Assembly (NCBI GenBank): GCA_050331395.1
Contig: JBHJGX010000037.1
Span: 81,688 to 145,687, forward strand
From: Thermohalobaculum sp050331395
GTDB lineage: Bacteria; Pseudomonadota; Alphaproteobacteria; Rhodobacterales; Rhodobacteraceae
Direction: 5' to 3'
Length of the DNA stretch: 64,000 nucleotides
Shown: one piece after another, positions 1 to 8,459 of the stretch
Numbering within the stretch: the stretch's first letter is position 1
Layout of the letters: every line of letters starts with the position of its first letter
The notes under the pieces: model-generated
Database searches by the model: none
Told to the model about the DNA's origin: nothing
Seen by the model: only the letters and a program-made list of their open reading frames with translations
Translations under genes and position numbers: made by a program

Positions 1-585
1 GACGACCCGGTCGCCCGGTTCCCAGACCGCCTGGCCGTGGAGCGAATTCGTCTCCGCCTCGGTGACGCCGAGGAGCCGGTGGAAGACACCGCCCTCGCGG
101 AACCGCACCCGGTGGCGCTTTTTGAAGATCACGGCCGGGTCCTTCTCGCCCTTCGGCATCCGGTGGTTCATGCGCCCGGGCTCGTCGCGGATCTCCGGGT
201 GGAGCGTGCCGCCGAAGGCCACGTTCATCTCCTGGATGCCGAGGCAGAGGCCGAAGACCGGGCGGCCGGCGGCGATCATCTCGCGGATGAGGGGCAGCAC
301 GATCGCCGAGCGCCCTTCATCGAAATGGCCATAGCGCCCGTCGTCCTCGTGGCCGTAGTGGCGGGGGTGGACGTTCGGCCGGCCGCCCGTCAGCACGAGA
401 CCGTCGAGTAGGTCCATCAGGTGGCCCGTCGGCAGGGCGTCGGGACGCCCCGGCAGCACGATGGGTGCACAGCCCGACACCTCGGCCACGGCCTCGGGCG
501 TGCGGATGCCGCAGACATCGGCCTCGAACTGGTCGTCGACGCGGTGGAGGAACGCGGTGACGCCGATGAGCGGACGGTGGCTCAT
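1..585 (-). CDS. Gamma-glutamyl-gamma-aminobutyrate hydrolase-like class I glutamine amidotransferase (3' part cut by window edge)
   Basis: The first 195 codons of a PuuD-type (peptidase C26) amidotransferase are present; the rest lies beyond the window. Family members hydrolyse gamma-glutamyl-GABA or related gamma-glutamyl amides in the cytoplasm. The sequence shows the family signature LTGGRPNVHPRHYG around residues 65-78 and the nucleophile elbow FGLCLGIQEMN, placing the presumed catalytic Cys at residue 114, followed by FGGTLHPEIRD; a later NSLHGQ is where a catalytic His would be expected. The usual elbow is C-R-G-x-Q, so Leu replaces the common Arg here. The ATG overlaps the TGA of the upstream FG-GAP gene (ATGA), indicating translational coupling. 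The substrate cannot be told from the sequence. Confidence 0.85.
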   Translation of the reverse strand, partial: MSHRPLIGVTAFLHRVDDQFEADVCGIRTPEAVAEVSGCAPIVLPGRPDALPTGHLMDLLDGLVLTGGRPNVHPRHYGHEDDGRYGHFDEGRSAIVLPLIREMIAAGRPVFGLCLGIQEMNVAFGGTLHPEIRDEPGRMNHRMPKGEKDPAVIFKKRHRVRFREGGVFHRLLGVTEAETNSLHGQAVWEPGDRVV

Positions 586-1406
586 TCGGCATCCCGGCAC
601 AGCAGCGCATGGTAAAGGCCCAAATCGCTGGGCTCGAGGCCGAGATCGCGGGCGTGCAGCCCGCCCCGCCAGAGGCGCACGGCGCGCAACGAGCGCCAGC
701 CAAAATCCGGGAGCACAAGCTCAGGCCCGGCCCCGCAATCGCGCACCGCCGAGACGATGGCCCGCTCGCCGATGCGGTGGTTCGAATAGCCCTCCGCGCT
801 GGCAAGCTCGGTGAGCGCGCCGTCGCGATAGGCCCACAGCCGCAGCGTGCCGCCGATATGGGGGGTGACGACCTCGGCGATCTCGGGTCGGCCGTCGGCG
901 TCGAGATCGGCGATGCCGACGACCGCGCGCCAGCGGTTGCGCGCCCCGATCGGGGGCGTGGCCGCGCGCTTCACCAAACGCCGACCCTCATGCGCGTAGA
1001 TCGCGAGCTCGGCGCCGCCCCGAAGGCTCGACTCCACCACCACAACCTCGGGCTGACCGTCTCCGTCGAGATCCGCAAGACGGGGTGCGCGGTCCTCGAA
1101 AACCCGGTCCTTCGGCAGCGTGACCCGGCCGAGGCCGAAGACCGGCGCGCAGCCCGCGCCGCCCGTGAAGCCGGATGTCAGCTGCGCCCACTCACCCTCC
1201 GGCAACACGCCGTGGCCGTAGCGATCCGTGGACCACTCGAAGCACACCGCGCGCTGGGCCGCCCGGCTGCAATCGCACACCGCCTGGACGCCCGCCCCTG
1301 CCGCGCCGCCGACAAAGGTGGCAAGCGAAATCGCCGCCGCAAAGACGAACATGAGGGCCGATAGGCGCAGGCGGTCTTCGGAAGAGATCGTCGAGACGCC
1401 TGTCAT
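582..1406 (-). CDS. Exported or membrane-anchored FG-GAP/VCBS repeat protein
   Basis: This is a 274-residue protein of unknown specific role. A hydrophobic segment at residues 15-38 is a signal peptide or anchor. Two calcium-loop repeats, LADLDGDGQPEV and IADLDADGRPEI, are typical of FG-GAP/VCBS beta-propeller blades, so an extracytoplasmic propeller fold is likely. Several cysteines follow the hydrophobic segment. I chose the ATG at 1406 because AAAGAGG sits 5 bases upstream; an open frame continues further upstream but without a better start. The stop overlaps the start of the downstream amidotransferase gene by 4 bases, so the two are probably co-transcribed. Confidence 0.7.
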   Translation of the reverse strand: MTGVSTISSEDRLRLSALMFVFAAAISLATFVGGAAGAGVQAVCDCSRAAQRAVCFEWSTDRYGHGVLPEGEWAQLTSGFTGGAGCAPVFGLGRVTLPKDRVFEDRAPRLADLDGDGQPEVVVVESSLRGGAELAIYAHEGRRLVKRAATPPIGARNRWRAVVGIADLDADGRPEIAEVVTPHIGGTLRLWAYRDGALTELASAEGYSNHRIGERAIVSAVRDCGAGPELVLPDFGWRSLRAVRLWRGGLHARDLGLEPSDLGLYHALLCRDAE

Positions 1407-1544
1407 GCCGGCCTCTTTTCGGTTGTCCACCGGGACCGGGGTAGCAAGAGCGTCGCAGCGCGGCAAGGCGCAGCGCATTTGTTCGGTTGCTTTGACGAAT
1501 GAGCCGTGTAACACGAAGAATGTGGGAGTAGAGGAGCAAGCCAC

Positions 1545-2174
1545 ATGCGTGTTCAATATCTCTACGGGGCCGCCTGTGCCCTGATGATCACGGCCGGTGC
1601 CGCCAATGCGGTGACCGTAAATGTCACTTTTTCTGCGTCGAACCCCGACGGCAGAACCATCGACGGCAGCTTTTCCTGGGACGCGACAGTTCCGGGCGCC
1701 TCGGCGGATCAGACCATGGTCTCGTTGACCGATCCTGGGATCATGGACTTTATGGTCACCTTCGCCACCAGCAACAGCAGCGACACGATCACCGGGGTCC
1801 GGATCGCCGGCGGCCTCGACGGCACCTTCGATCTGACGCCGGTTGCAAGCACTCGGGACATCGTCAACGGTGCCTTTAATGTTCGTACCATTTGTGTCGA
1901 GGGCAACGGCGGCGACGCTGGCGGAGGGATGATGGTGACGGGCAACGGCACCTGCCTGAATGACAACCCGGTGGGCTTCTTCGCGTTCGAAGGGAACGGT
2001 CCCGGCGTCTTCTCGCCGGCTACCGCGCCGGGAGGCTTCCTGCTACCCGTAACATTTACCGTCACGGAAGCGGGCGGCGCAGCCGCGGTCCCGGTGCCAG
2101 CGAGCCTGCCGCTGCTCATCGGTGCCCTTGGCGCAGGCGGGCTGATCGCCCGGCGGCGTCGGGCCAAGGCCTGA
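1545..2174 (+). CDS. Secreted protein with VPLPA-type CTERM sorting signal
   Basis: A 209-residue protein with an N-terminal signal peptide (hydrophobic stretch ending AANA around residue 22) and a C-terminal tripartite tail: VPVPASLPLL, a hydrophobic helix, then the basic end ARRRRAKA. This tail is the VPLPA variant of PEP-CTERM signals, which are recognised by exosortases that process proteins in the envelope. The body (about residues 25-175) is Gly/Thr/Asn-rich with two cysteines and shows no recognisable enzymatic motif. GAGGAG upstream of the ATG is a good ribosome site. Similar tails occur on the proteins at 21377 and 28347, but the bodies are not obviously alike. Function unknown. Confidence 0.8.
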   Translation: MRVQYLYGAACALMITAGAANAVTVNVTFSASNPDGRTIDGSFSWDATVPGASADQTMVSLTDPGIMDFMVTFATSNSSDTITGVRIAGGLDGTFDLTPVASTRDIVNGAFNVRTICVEGNGGDAGGGMMVTGNGTCLNDNPVGFFAFEGNGPGVFSPATAPGGFLLPVTFTVTEAGGAAAVPVPASLPLLIGALGAGGLIARRRRAKA

Positions 2175-2197
2175 ACCCAGGCCGCGCCAGACTGTAA

Positions 2198-2226
2198 AAG
2201 GGCCGCTCCCCAGGGACGCGGCCCTT
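2198..2226. terminator. Bidirectional stem-loop terminator between convergent genes
   Basis: Arms AAGGGCCGC (2198-2206) and GCGGCCCTT (2218-2226) form a 9-bp stem with an 11-base loop. It lies between the convergent VPLPA-CTERM gene and the ferredoxin gene, so it can serve both strands. There is no long T tract, so intrinsic strength is uncertain. Confidence 0.6.
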
Positions 2227-2234
2227 CTGTCGTG

Positions 2235-2558
2235 TCAGATCTGCTTCTCGGGCATCTGCACCACGAGGCCGTCCAACTCCGGCGTCACCTTGAGCTGGCA
2301 GGTGAGGCGCGAGCGCTCCGTGTCGGGCTGGAAGGCGAAATCGAGCATATCCGCCTCCATGTCTTCCTTAGCGGGTAGTTTCCCCACCCAGTCCGGATGC
2401 ACATAGACATGGCAGGTGGAACACGCGCAGGCTCCGCCGCAATCGGCGTCGATGCCGGGGATGTTGTTCGAGACGGCGCCCTCCATGACCGTGAGGCCCT
2501 CGGCGACCTCGACGACGTGCTCCTTCCCGCTGTGCTCGATGTAAGTGATCTTCGGCAT
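2235..2558 (-). CDS. fdxE: 2Fe-2S ferredoxin, adrenodoxin type (ferredoxin VI-like)
   Basis: A 107-residue cytoplasmic electron carrier of the vertebrate/adrenodoxin class. The pattern Cys40-x5-Cys46-x2-Cys49 ... Cys87 (within DADCGGACACSTCH and SRLTCQL) provides the four cluster ligands; Cys44 is the extra conserved residue of this subgroup. The C-terminus LDGLVVQMPEKQI and the segment PGIDADCGGACACSTC match my recollection of Rhodobacter capsulatus FdVI (FdxE) almost word for word. Redox partners are not adjacent; these ferredoxins commonly serve P450 or ring-hydroxylating systems, but nothing here shows which. The gene stands alone, facing the terminator at 2198-2226. Confidence 0.93.
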   Translation of the reverse strand: MPKITYIEHSGKEHVVEVAEGLTVMEGAVSNNIPGIDADCGGACACSTCHVYVHPDWVGKLPAKEDMEADMLDFAFQPDTERSRLTCQLKVTPELDGLVVQMPEKQI

Positions 2559-2629
2559 GCCTCTCGCTGTCCTTCCGTTGAAAGCCTTAGGCTGACGGAG
2601 GGGCCCTGCGGACCCGGTCGGGCGGTTCC

Positions 2630-4132
2630 TTAGCCGGTCTCGCCGCGCTCCGCCAGTCGCCCGGGCGGGACGTCTGCGCGCGCCTCCGGGGCGGGCTGCA
2701 CGGGCTGGGCCGGCGGCGCGGGCTGCACGGGCTGGGCGGCCAGCGCGCTTCGGCCCGAGGAGAAAGGCGGCTCGGGGGCGGTGGCCGCGGGCTCGACGGG
2801 CCCCGAAGGACCGTCGTCGAGGGCCGCGACATAGCGCCAGGCGAGGATCGCCGCCCCGGTCCCGACGAAGATCCCGGCAGCGGCCTGGACGACCACGGCG
2901 CCGGCCGCGCCGATGAGCGGCGCGAGCAGGAAGGCGAGGATCGGGATCACGGCCGCGTCGCGGGTCCAGTTCAATCCGGTCGACCAGGTGGGCTTGCCGA
3001 GGTTGTTGAAGGCGGCGTTCGAGACAAAAAGCGCGGCGGTGAAAAGATAGGCCCCTGCGCCCAGTTGAGTGAAGACGAGGAAGACCTCGCGCCCACGCCC
3101 TGCCAGCCCGAACCCATCGGCGATCAGCGGGCCGAGAAGGATCAGCACCGTCCAGACGACGGTGACGTAACCGGCGGCGAAGAGGAGCGCGTCGCGCAAC
3201 GTGGCCCGGATCCGGTCGGTGCGCCCGGCCCCGAGGTTCTGTCCGAAGATCGGCCCGACCGCACCCGAGAGCGCAAAGATCCCCCCGAAGGCGAGCGCCG
3301 TCAGTCTGCCGACCACCGCCCAGCCCGCAACCGCTTCGTCGCCGTGCTGCGCGACCACGCCGGTCAGATAGGCCATGCCGAAGGGCGTCGAGACCTGGGT
3401 CGCGACCGCAGGCGCGGCTATCCGCAGAAACCCCGCTGCATCCGAGAGCGTGGCCGAAAGGCTCGGCCGGGCAATCATGTCGTGGTGCCCGACGGCAAAG
3501 CGGAGCCCGATCGCGGCGACCGCTACCCGGGTGATCACCGAGACGATGGCCGCACCTTCGACCCCGAGGCCGAAACCGAAAATGAAGAGCGGGTCGAGGA
3601 CCACCGCGAGCGCGCCGCCGCCCAAGGTCACATACATCGCCCGCCGCGCATCGCCGAGCGCCCGCAGCAGCCCGCCCGCGACCATGCCGATGCCGAGAAA
3701 CGGCATTCCCGGCAGCACGATCGCAAGGAACCGCCCGGCGATTTCGCGGGCCTCTCCGGTGGCGCCGAGGGCGCCGAGGGCCGCGTCCCGCCAGATCCAG
3801 ACGGCGAGCGAGACGAGGCTGAGCACGGCGACCAGGGTCACCGCGGAGGAGGCGGCAAGGCGGCGGGCGCGGGCGGTCTCGCCGGCGCCGATCGCGCGCG
3901 AAACGGTGGCGGTCGCGGCGATGGCAAGCCCGATCGAGACGGAGATCAGGAAGAATTGCAGGGTTCCGGCGAAGCCGATGGCAGCGGCGAGCTCGGTCTG
4001 ACCGAGGAGCGAGATGTAGAAGAGGTTCGCCGCATCGACGGCGAAGAGCGCCATGAGCCCAATGGCGCTCGTCGTGGTCATAACCGCGACATGGCGCATG
4101 GTGCTGCCGCGCGTGAAGCGTGCGTCGGTCAT
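2630..4132 (-). CDS. MATE family efflux transporter
   Basis: A 500-residue inner-membrane protein with about 12 hydrophobic segments arranged as two MatE repeats (first around ALFAVDAANLFYISLLGQTELAAA, second beginning near FLRIAAPAVATQ). MATE proteins export drugs or metabolites in exchange for Na+ or H+. The C-terminus carries an unusual Pro/Ala-rich tail of about 55 residues with repeated QPVQPAP units, predicted disordered and cytoplasmic. The ATG at 4132 follows GAGGGG, so I prefer it to the upstream ATG at 4183. It is 61 bases downstream of the MFS gene on the same strand and may be co-transcribed with it. Substrate unknown. Confidence 0.88.
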   Translation of the reverse strand: MTDARFTRGSTMRHVAVMTTTSAIGLMALFAVDAANLFYISLLGQTELAAAIGFAGTLQFFLISVSIGLAIAATATVSRAIGAGETARARRLAASSAVTLVAVLSLVSLAVWIWRDAALGALGATGEAREIAGRFLAIVLPGMPFLGIGMVAGGLLRALGDARRAMYVTLGGGALAVVLDPLFIFGFGLGVEGAAIVSVITRVAVAAIGLRFAVGHHDMIARPSLSATLSDAAGFLRIAAPAVATQVSTPFGMAYLTGVVAQHGDEAVAGWAVVGRLTALAFGGIFALSGAVGPIFGQNLGAGRTDRIRATLRDALLFAAGYVTVVWTVLILLGPLIADGFGLAGRGREVFLVFTQLGAGAYLFTAALFVSNAAFNNLGKPTWSTGLNWTRDAAVIPILAFLLAPLIGAAGAVVVQAAAGIFVGTGAAILAWRYVAALDDGPSGPVEPAATAPEPPFSSGRSALAAQPVQPAPPAQPVQPAPEARADVPPGRLAERGETG

Positions 4133-4193
4133 CGTCCCCTCTCTCTCGGCGTGGAAAATGGGGCGGCGCGCCCGCCCGCCCACGCGCCGGCGG

Positions 4194-5420
4194 TTATTCC
4201 GCAGGAAGCGCGCGCGGCCCGATCAGCGTCTCGTTTCCGGGAGCCGGGTATCGCGGCATGGCAAAGGCGAGCATCAGCGAGGCGACGGCCAGCCCGGCGG
4301 CGAGGCCGAAGACCCATTCGGGCGCGAAGAGCCAGAGGAGCCCGAGCGGAGCCGGCAGCGTCACCGCGGCGATATGGTTGATCGTAAAGGCCACCGCCGC
4401 AGTCGGCGCCTGGTCGGCCGGATCGGCGATCTTCTGGAAGTATGTCTTGTGGGCGATGGCCAGCGAAAAGAGCATGTGATCGATCACGTAGAGCGCCATC
4501 GCGAGGCCGACGCCCCAGTCGAAGTAATAGATCCCCGCATAAAGCAAAAAGACCACGATCAGCCCGAGATACTCGGCAATCAGCGCCAGACGTTCGCCGA
4601 AGCGCTGGATCAACCGGCCGGCGATCGGCGCAAATAGGATCATCGCCACGTAATTCGCGAGCATGAGCCCGGTGATTTCATGCAAGTCGCGGCCGAAATG
4701 CTCCACCAACATGAAAGGTGCGAAAACGACGAAGATTTGCCGCCGCGCACCGCCGATAAAGACAAGTGCATAGTAGAGCCAGTAACGTGGGCGGAGGATC
4801 ATCTTGCGATGCTGGACGACCGGCGCTTGGAAGGTCGGGAAGATTGCCCAGGCCACCAGCGCGATGACCACGCAGGCACCGCCGCCCGCCCAGTAAAGCG
4901 CGCCATAGCCCCAGCCGAACGCCTCGGAGAAGAGGATAATTCCTAGGAACGCCACAAGCGCGCCGACCGACCCGGCGGCGACGATATTGCCGATGGCCCG
5001 CGGTGCCCGGTCCTTCGCGAGCCATTGGAGTTGGAGCGACTGATTGACGGTCTCGTAATAGTGAAAACCGATCGAGGAGATCACCGTCGTCGCCATCAGA
5101 CCCCAATAGGACGGCACCTCGGCCACCACCGCCGTGCCGGCTCCCAGCAGCACGAGCGAGACGAGCGCGAGGCGCTGTTCGTGGATCACAAAGAGCAGAT
5201 AGATCACCAAAAAGGCGAGAAAGCCTGGGATCTCGCGCGCCACATGCAACACGCCCAGATCGAAACCGTCGAACCCGCCGACCTCGTAGACGAAGTTGTT
5301 GAGGAGCGCCATCCAGGTGGCAAAGGCCAGCGGCGAGGCGACCGCCATCAGCATCAGCAGCGCTTCGGGCCGGCGCCAGACGGGCAGCCGCGTCGCCTCG
5401 GAGATCGGGATGAGGGGCAT
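4194..5420 (-). CDS. Major facilitator superfamily transporter
   Basis: A 408-residue inner-membrane protein with 11-12 hydrophobic segments and a long cytoplasmic loop around residues 200-215 (FQAPVVQHRKMILRPRYW), the usual MFS centre. The N-terminal half has FDGFDLGVLHVAREIPGF and the second half APIAGRLIQRFGERLALI, resembling the loop 2-3 and loop 8-9 motifs of the family. Substrate and direction cannot be inferred; the adjacent MATE gene suggests an export role. The ATG at 5420 follows AAAGGA. A 228-base divergent intergenic region separates it from the sortase-target gene. Confidence 0.83.
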   Translation of the reverse strand: MPLIPISEATRLPVWRRPEALLMLMAVASPLAFATWMALLNNFVYEVGGFDGFDLGVLHVAREIPGFLAFLVIYLLFVIHEQRLALVSLVLLGAGTAVVAEVPSYWGLMATTVISSIGFHYYETVNQSLQLQWLAKDRAPRAIGNIVAAGSVGALVAFLGIILFSEAFGWGYGALYWAGGGACVVIALVAWAIFPTFQAPVVQHRKMILRPRYWLYYALVFIGGARRQIFVVFAPFMLVEHFGRDLHEITGLMLANYVAMILFAPIAGRLIQRFGERLALIAEYLGLIVVFLLYAGIYYFDWGVGLAMALYVIDHMLFSLAIAHKTYFQKIADPADQAPTAAVAFTINHIAAVTLPAPLGLLWLFAPEWVFGLAAGLAVASLMLAFAMPRYPAPGNETLIGPRALPAE

Positions 5421-5648
5421 GCGGGGATCCTTTCCGCGCAGAGCCTAGACCCATGCGCGCGCGCCCGCCAGTGCCGACAGCGCAAGCGTCCTTTGCGGCG
5501 AGATCGGGGACCGCCGCGTGTGCAGAGCGGACCCGCGCCCGGAAATCTGCTAGGCTTCGCCCTGCCGCGTCCTCGGCGCCGCCCGATTCCGGGTGTCTGT
5601 TACGCATAGACGACCGCGTACCCTGTTGACCCGTAGACGGAGATCCCG

Positions 5649-7880
5649 ATGCGACCGCGTATTCCCCTTTGGCTGACCTTGATGGCGCTCTTGATCGCGC
5701 TAGGCCTGCCGATGGCCGGCCGGGCCCAGACGCCTGCCCCGACGCCGGCTTCCACCCCTGCGCCGCCGCCCGCGGCCGAGCCCGCGCTCCTCACCCTCGA
5801 CGATGTGCGGGCGGGTAGCTTGATGCTCCGCGCCGACGCGCCCGGGCGCTATGTGGCGGCGCCGCTCGTTTCGACCCGGATCGAGATGGCGGTCACCGGT
5901 CCGGTGCTGCGGGCAACGGTGACGCAGCGCTTCCGCAACCCGACCGACCGCTGGGTCGAAGGAGTCTATGCCTTCCCGCTGCCCGAGGAGAGCGCCGTCG
6001 ACGGGCTCCGGATGCGGATCGGCGACCGCTTCATCGAGGGCGATGTCAAGGAACGCCAGGAGGCCAAAGAAATCTACGAGGCCGCGAAAGACGAGGGCAA
6101 GAAAGCCGCACTCGTCGAACAAGAGCGGCCGAACCTCTTCACGAATTCGGTCGCGAATATCGGCCCGGGCGACGTGGTGGTCGCGCAGATCACGCTGCAA
6201 CAGGCGCTCTCGCCCGTCGACGGGCGCTGGGAGCTTCGAATGCCGCTTGTCGCCGCGCCCCGCTACAACCCCGAGCCGGTGATCCAACAGGTGGAGTTCG
6301 GCGCGTCCGGCTGGGCCGTCTCGGACCCCGTGCCCGACCGCGATCGGGTGAGCGCGCCGGTCGCCGACCCGCGCACCGAGGCGCCGGAGACGATGCGGAA
6401 CCCCGTCGAGCTCAGCGTCGATCTCGCCCCGGGCTTCGAGATCGCCGATCTCGAAAGCCCTTTTCACCGGGTCCAAGTGACCGAGACGGCGCCCGGCCGG
6501 GCGATGATCGTGCTGGCGGGCCCGGTGCCGGCGGAGCGGGACTTCGTGCTTCGCTGGGAGCCCGCGCTCGCCGAGCCGCAGGCCGCGCTCTTCACCGAGC
6601 GTGCCGAGGGCGCCGAGCATCTTCTCCTGATGCTGACCCCGCCCGATCTCGGCGACGCCGGCCCCGTCCGGCCCCGAGAGGTGATCTTCGTGCAGGACGT
6701 CTCGGGCTCGATGTCCGGCGCTTCGATCGAGCAGGCGCGCGCCGGGCTCGAAATGGCGATCGAGCGGCTCCGGGCCGAAGACCTCTTCAATCTGGTGATC
6801 TTCAACGACCGCTTCGCACGCTTCGAACCCTCCGCCGTGCCGGCGACCGCGGCGAACAAATCCCTCGCGATTGCCGCCGTTCGCGCCCTCGATGCCGATG
6901 GCGGGACCGAGATGTTCCCCGCGCTTGATGCCGCCCTCGAGGATCCGAACCGCGGCGACGGACGCCTCCGCCAGCTGGTGTTCCTCACCGACCGGGCGGT
7001 CGGGAACGAGGCCGAGATGCTCGCGCTCATCGGCCGGAAACTCGGCCGGTCGCGGCTCTTCACCGTCGGCATCGGCTCGGCGCCCAACAGCTATTTCATG
7101 CGCCGCGCGGCGGAAGCGGGCCGGGGTGCCCATGTCTATATCGGCGCGCTCGACGAAGTGGCGGCGCGGATGACCGAGCTTTTCGCAAAGATCGAGACGC
7201 CGGCGATCACCGATCTCGAGCTCGCCTTGCCCGAGGGCGTCGCGGCGGAGATCCATCCGAACCCGCTCCCGGATCTCTACGCGGGCGCGCCGATTGCGCT
7301 CTCGCTGAAGACGGCCGAGGCCCGGGGCACCGCCACCCTCTCGGGCCGGCGCGGCGACCGGACCTGGCAGACGCGCCTCGATCTCGCCCAGGCGGCCGAA
7401 CGCCCGGGCGTCGCCAAGCTCTATGCCCGGCGGCGGATTGCGAGCCTCGAGGCGCTCCGGCTGAGCCCCGACCTGCCCGCCGACGGCTATGAGCAAGTCG
7501 ACGCCGAGATCCTCGCGACCGCGCTCGATTACGGGCTCGTGTCGCGGCTGACTTCGCTCGTCGCGGTGGACGTGACCCCGTCTCGTCCGGCCGACGAGAC
7601 GCTCGCCACGACCGAAGTGCCGCTCAATCTGCCCGCCGGTTGGGATCCGGAGGCCTTCCTGTTCGAGACCGCGCCGCCCGCGCCGCTCCTCGATAAGGCG
7701 TCCTTCTCGCGGATCGCCCCGCAGCGGAGCCCAGAGGAACAAGAGGCCGCGCCCGTGCTGCCGAAGGGCGCGCTCAACTGGCGCCAGTCCGTCGCACTCG
7801 GGCTCGCGCTTCTCCTCGCAGGCCTCGCGATCCTCGCGCTGGCGGGCCGGGGCGCCCGGATCCGCGGGGGCGGGGCATGA
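5649..7880 (+). CDS. Marine proteobacterial sortase target protein (VIT + von Willebrand A)
   Basis: A 743-residue exported surface protein. A signal peptide (cleavage near GRA-QT, about residue 26) is followed by a Pro/Ala linker, a VIT domain (about 55-190, with VTQRFRNPTDRWVEGVYAFPLP) and a vWA domain (about 340-510) with the MIDAS motif DVSGSMSG and a later FLTDRAVG. The C-terminus has LPKGA at about residues 704-708, then a hydrophobic helix and a basic tail: the layout of a sortase substrate. The next gene, overlapping by ATGA, is a sortase, and this pairing is the known signature of the class GN sortase system. Its role is unknown; VIT/vWA proteins often bind extracellular ligands or matrix. 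CGGAGA precedes the ATG. Confidence 0.9.
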   Translation: MRPRIPLWLTLMALLIALGLPMAGRAQTPAPTPASTPAPPPAAEPALLTLDDVRAGSLMLRADAPGRYVAAPLVSTRIEMAVTGPVLRATVTQRFRNPTDRWVEGVYAFPLPEESAVDGLRMRIGDRFIEGDVKERQEAKEIYEAAKDEGKKAALVEQERPNLFTNSVANIGPGDVVVAQITLQQALSPVDGRWELRMPLVAAPRYNPEPVIQQVEFGASGWAVSDPVPDRDRVSAPVADPRTEAPETMRNPVELSVDLAPGFEIADLESPFHRVQVTETAPGRAMIVLAGPVPAERDFVLRWEPALAEPQAALFTERAEGAEHLLLMLTPPDLGDAGPVRPREVIFVQDVSGSMSGASIEQARAGLEMAIERLRAEDLFNLVIFNDRFARFEPSAVPATAANKSLAIAAVRALDADGGTEMFPALDAALEDPNRGDGRLRQLVFLTDRAVGNEAEMLALIGRKLGRSRLFTVGIGSAPNSYFMRRAAEAGRGAHVYIGALDEVAARMTELFAKIETPAITDLELALPEGVAAEIHPNPLPDLYAGAPIALSLKTAEARGTATLSGRRGDRTWQTRLDLAQAAERPGVAKLYARRRIASLEALRLSPDLPADGYEQVDAEILATALDYGLVSRLTSLVAVDVTPSRPADETLATTEVPLNLPAGWDPEAFLFETAPPAPLLDKASFSRIAPQRSPEEQEAAPVLPKGALNWRQSVALGLALLLAGLAILALAGRGARIRGGGA

Positions 7881-8455
7881 GCCCCTCGCTCCGCAGGGGC
7901 GCCGCCGCCCTCGGCGTCGCGCTCGTCGCGGTTGGCTGCGTGCAAACGGCCAAGGGGGGCGTCCAGCCCCTCAAGGCGATGATCGGGCAGTGGCTCCTTG
8001 AGGCCGCCTGGCAGGACACGCGGGCCAACGGCGTCCCCGCAAAGCCCTGGGCCTGGGCCGACGTGAGCCCGGCTGCGCATTTGAGCGTCCCGCGGACCGG
8101 CGACAGCGCCGTGGTGCTCGGCTCGGCCTCGGGCGAGGCGATGGCCTGGGGTCCGGGGCATGTGCCCGGATCGGCCCCCCTCGGCGGCGCGGGGCTCGCG
8201 GCGATCGCAGGCCACCGGGACAGCCATCTGGCGTTTCTCGCCCAGCTGCGCCCGGGCGACGAGATCCGCCTCGAGACCGTCGATGGCCGGATCAGCCGAT
8301 ATCGGGTCCGCGACGCCGTGGTCGTCGACGCGCGCGTCTGGCGGCTCCCGGTGCGGCACGAGGGCGCGGGCGCGTTGGCGCTCTCGACCTGCTGGCCCTT
8401 CGCGTCCGATTTCGAAGGCCCGCTTCGCTTCGTGCTGACCGCCGAGGAGGTTTGA
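7877..8455 (+). CDS. Class GN sortase (marine proteobacterial type)
   Basis: A 192-residue membrane-anchored transpeptidase. The N-terminal hydrophobic segment (residues 9-22) anchors it in the inner membrane. Catalytic residues are readable: His113 in AGHRDSH, Cys172 in LSTCWPF and Arg184 in GPLRFVL, the His/Cys/Arg triad of sortases. Family members cut a C-terminal sorting motif and transfer the protein to an acceptor; the acceptor in Gram-negative cells is not established. It overlaps the target gene by 4 bases and is followed 4 bases later by an unknown gene, so the three form one transcription unit. A cysteine at residue 21 (VAVGC) resembles a weak lipobox but is probably within the anchor. 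Confidence 0.92.
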   Translation: MSPSLRRGAAALGVALVAVGCVQTAKGGVQPLKAMIGQWLLEAAWQDTRANGVPAKPWAWADVSPAAHLSVPRTGDSAVVLGSASGEAMAWGPGHVPGSAPLGGAGLAAIAGHRDSHLAFLAQLRPGDEIRLETVDGRISRYRVRDAVVVDARVWRLPVRHEGAGALALSTCWPFASDFEGPLRFVLTAEEV

Positions 8456-8459
8456 GCCC

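Noticed and set aside
5700..7742. Open frame of 680 codons on the minus strand
   Set aside because: Mirror of the sortase-target gene; no start context or domain.
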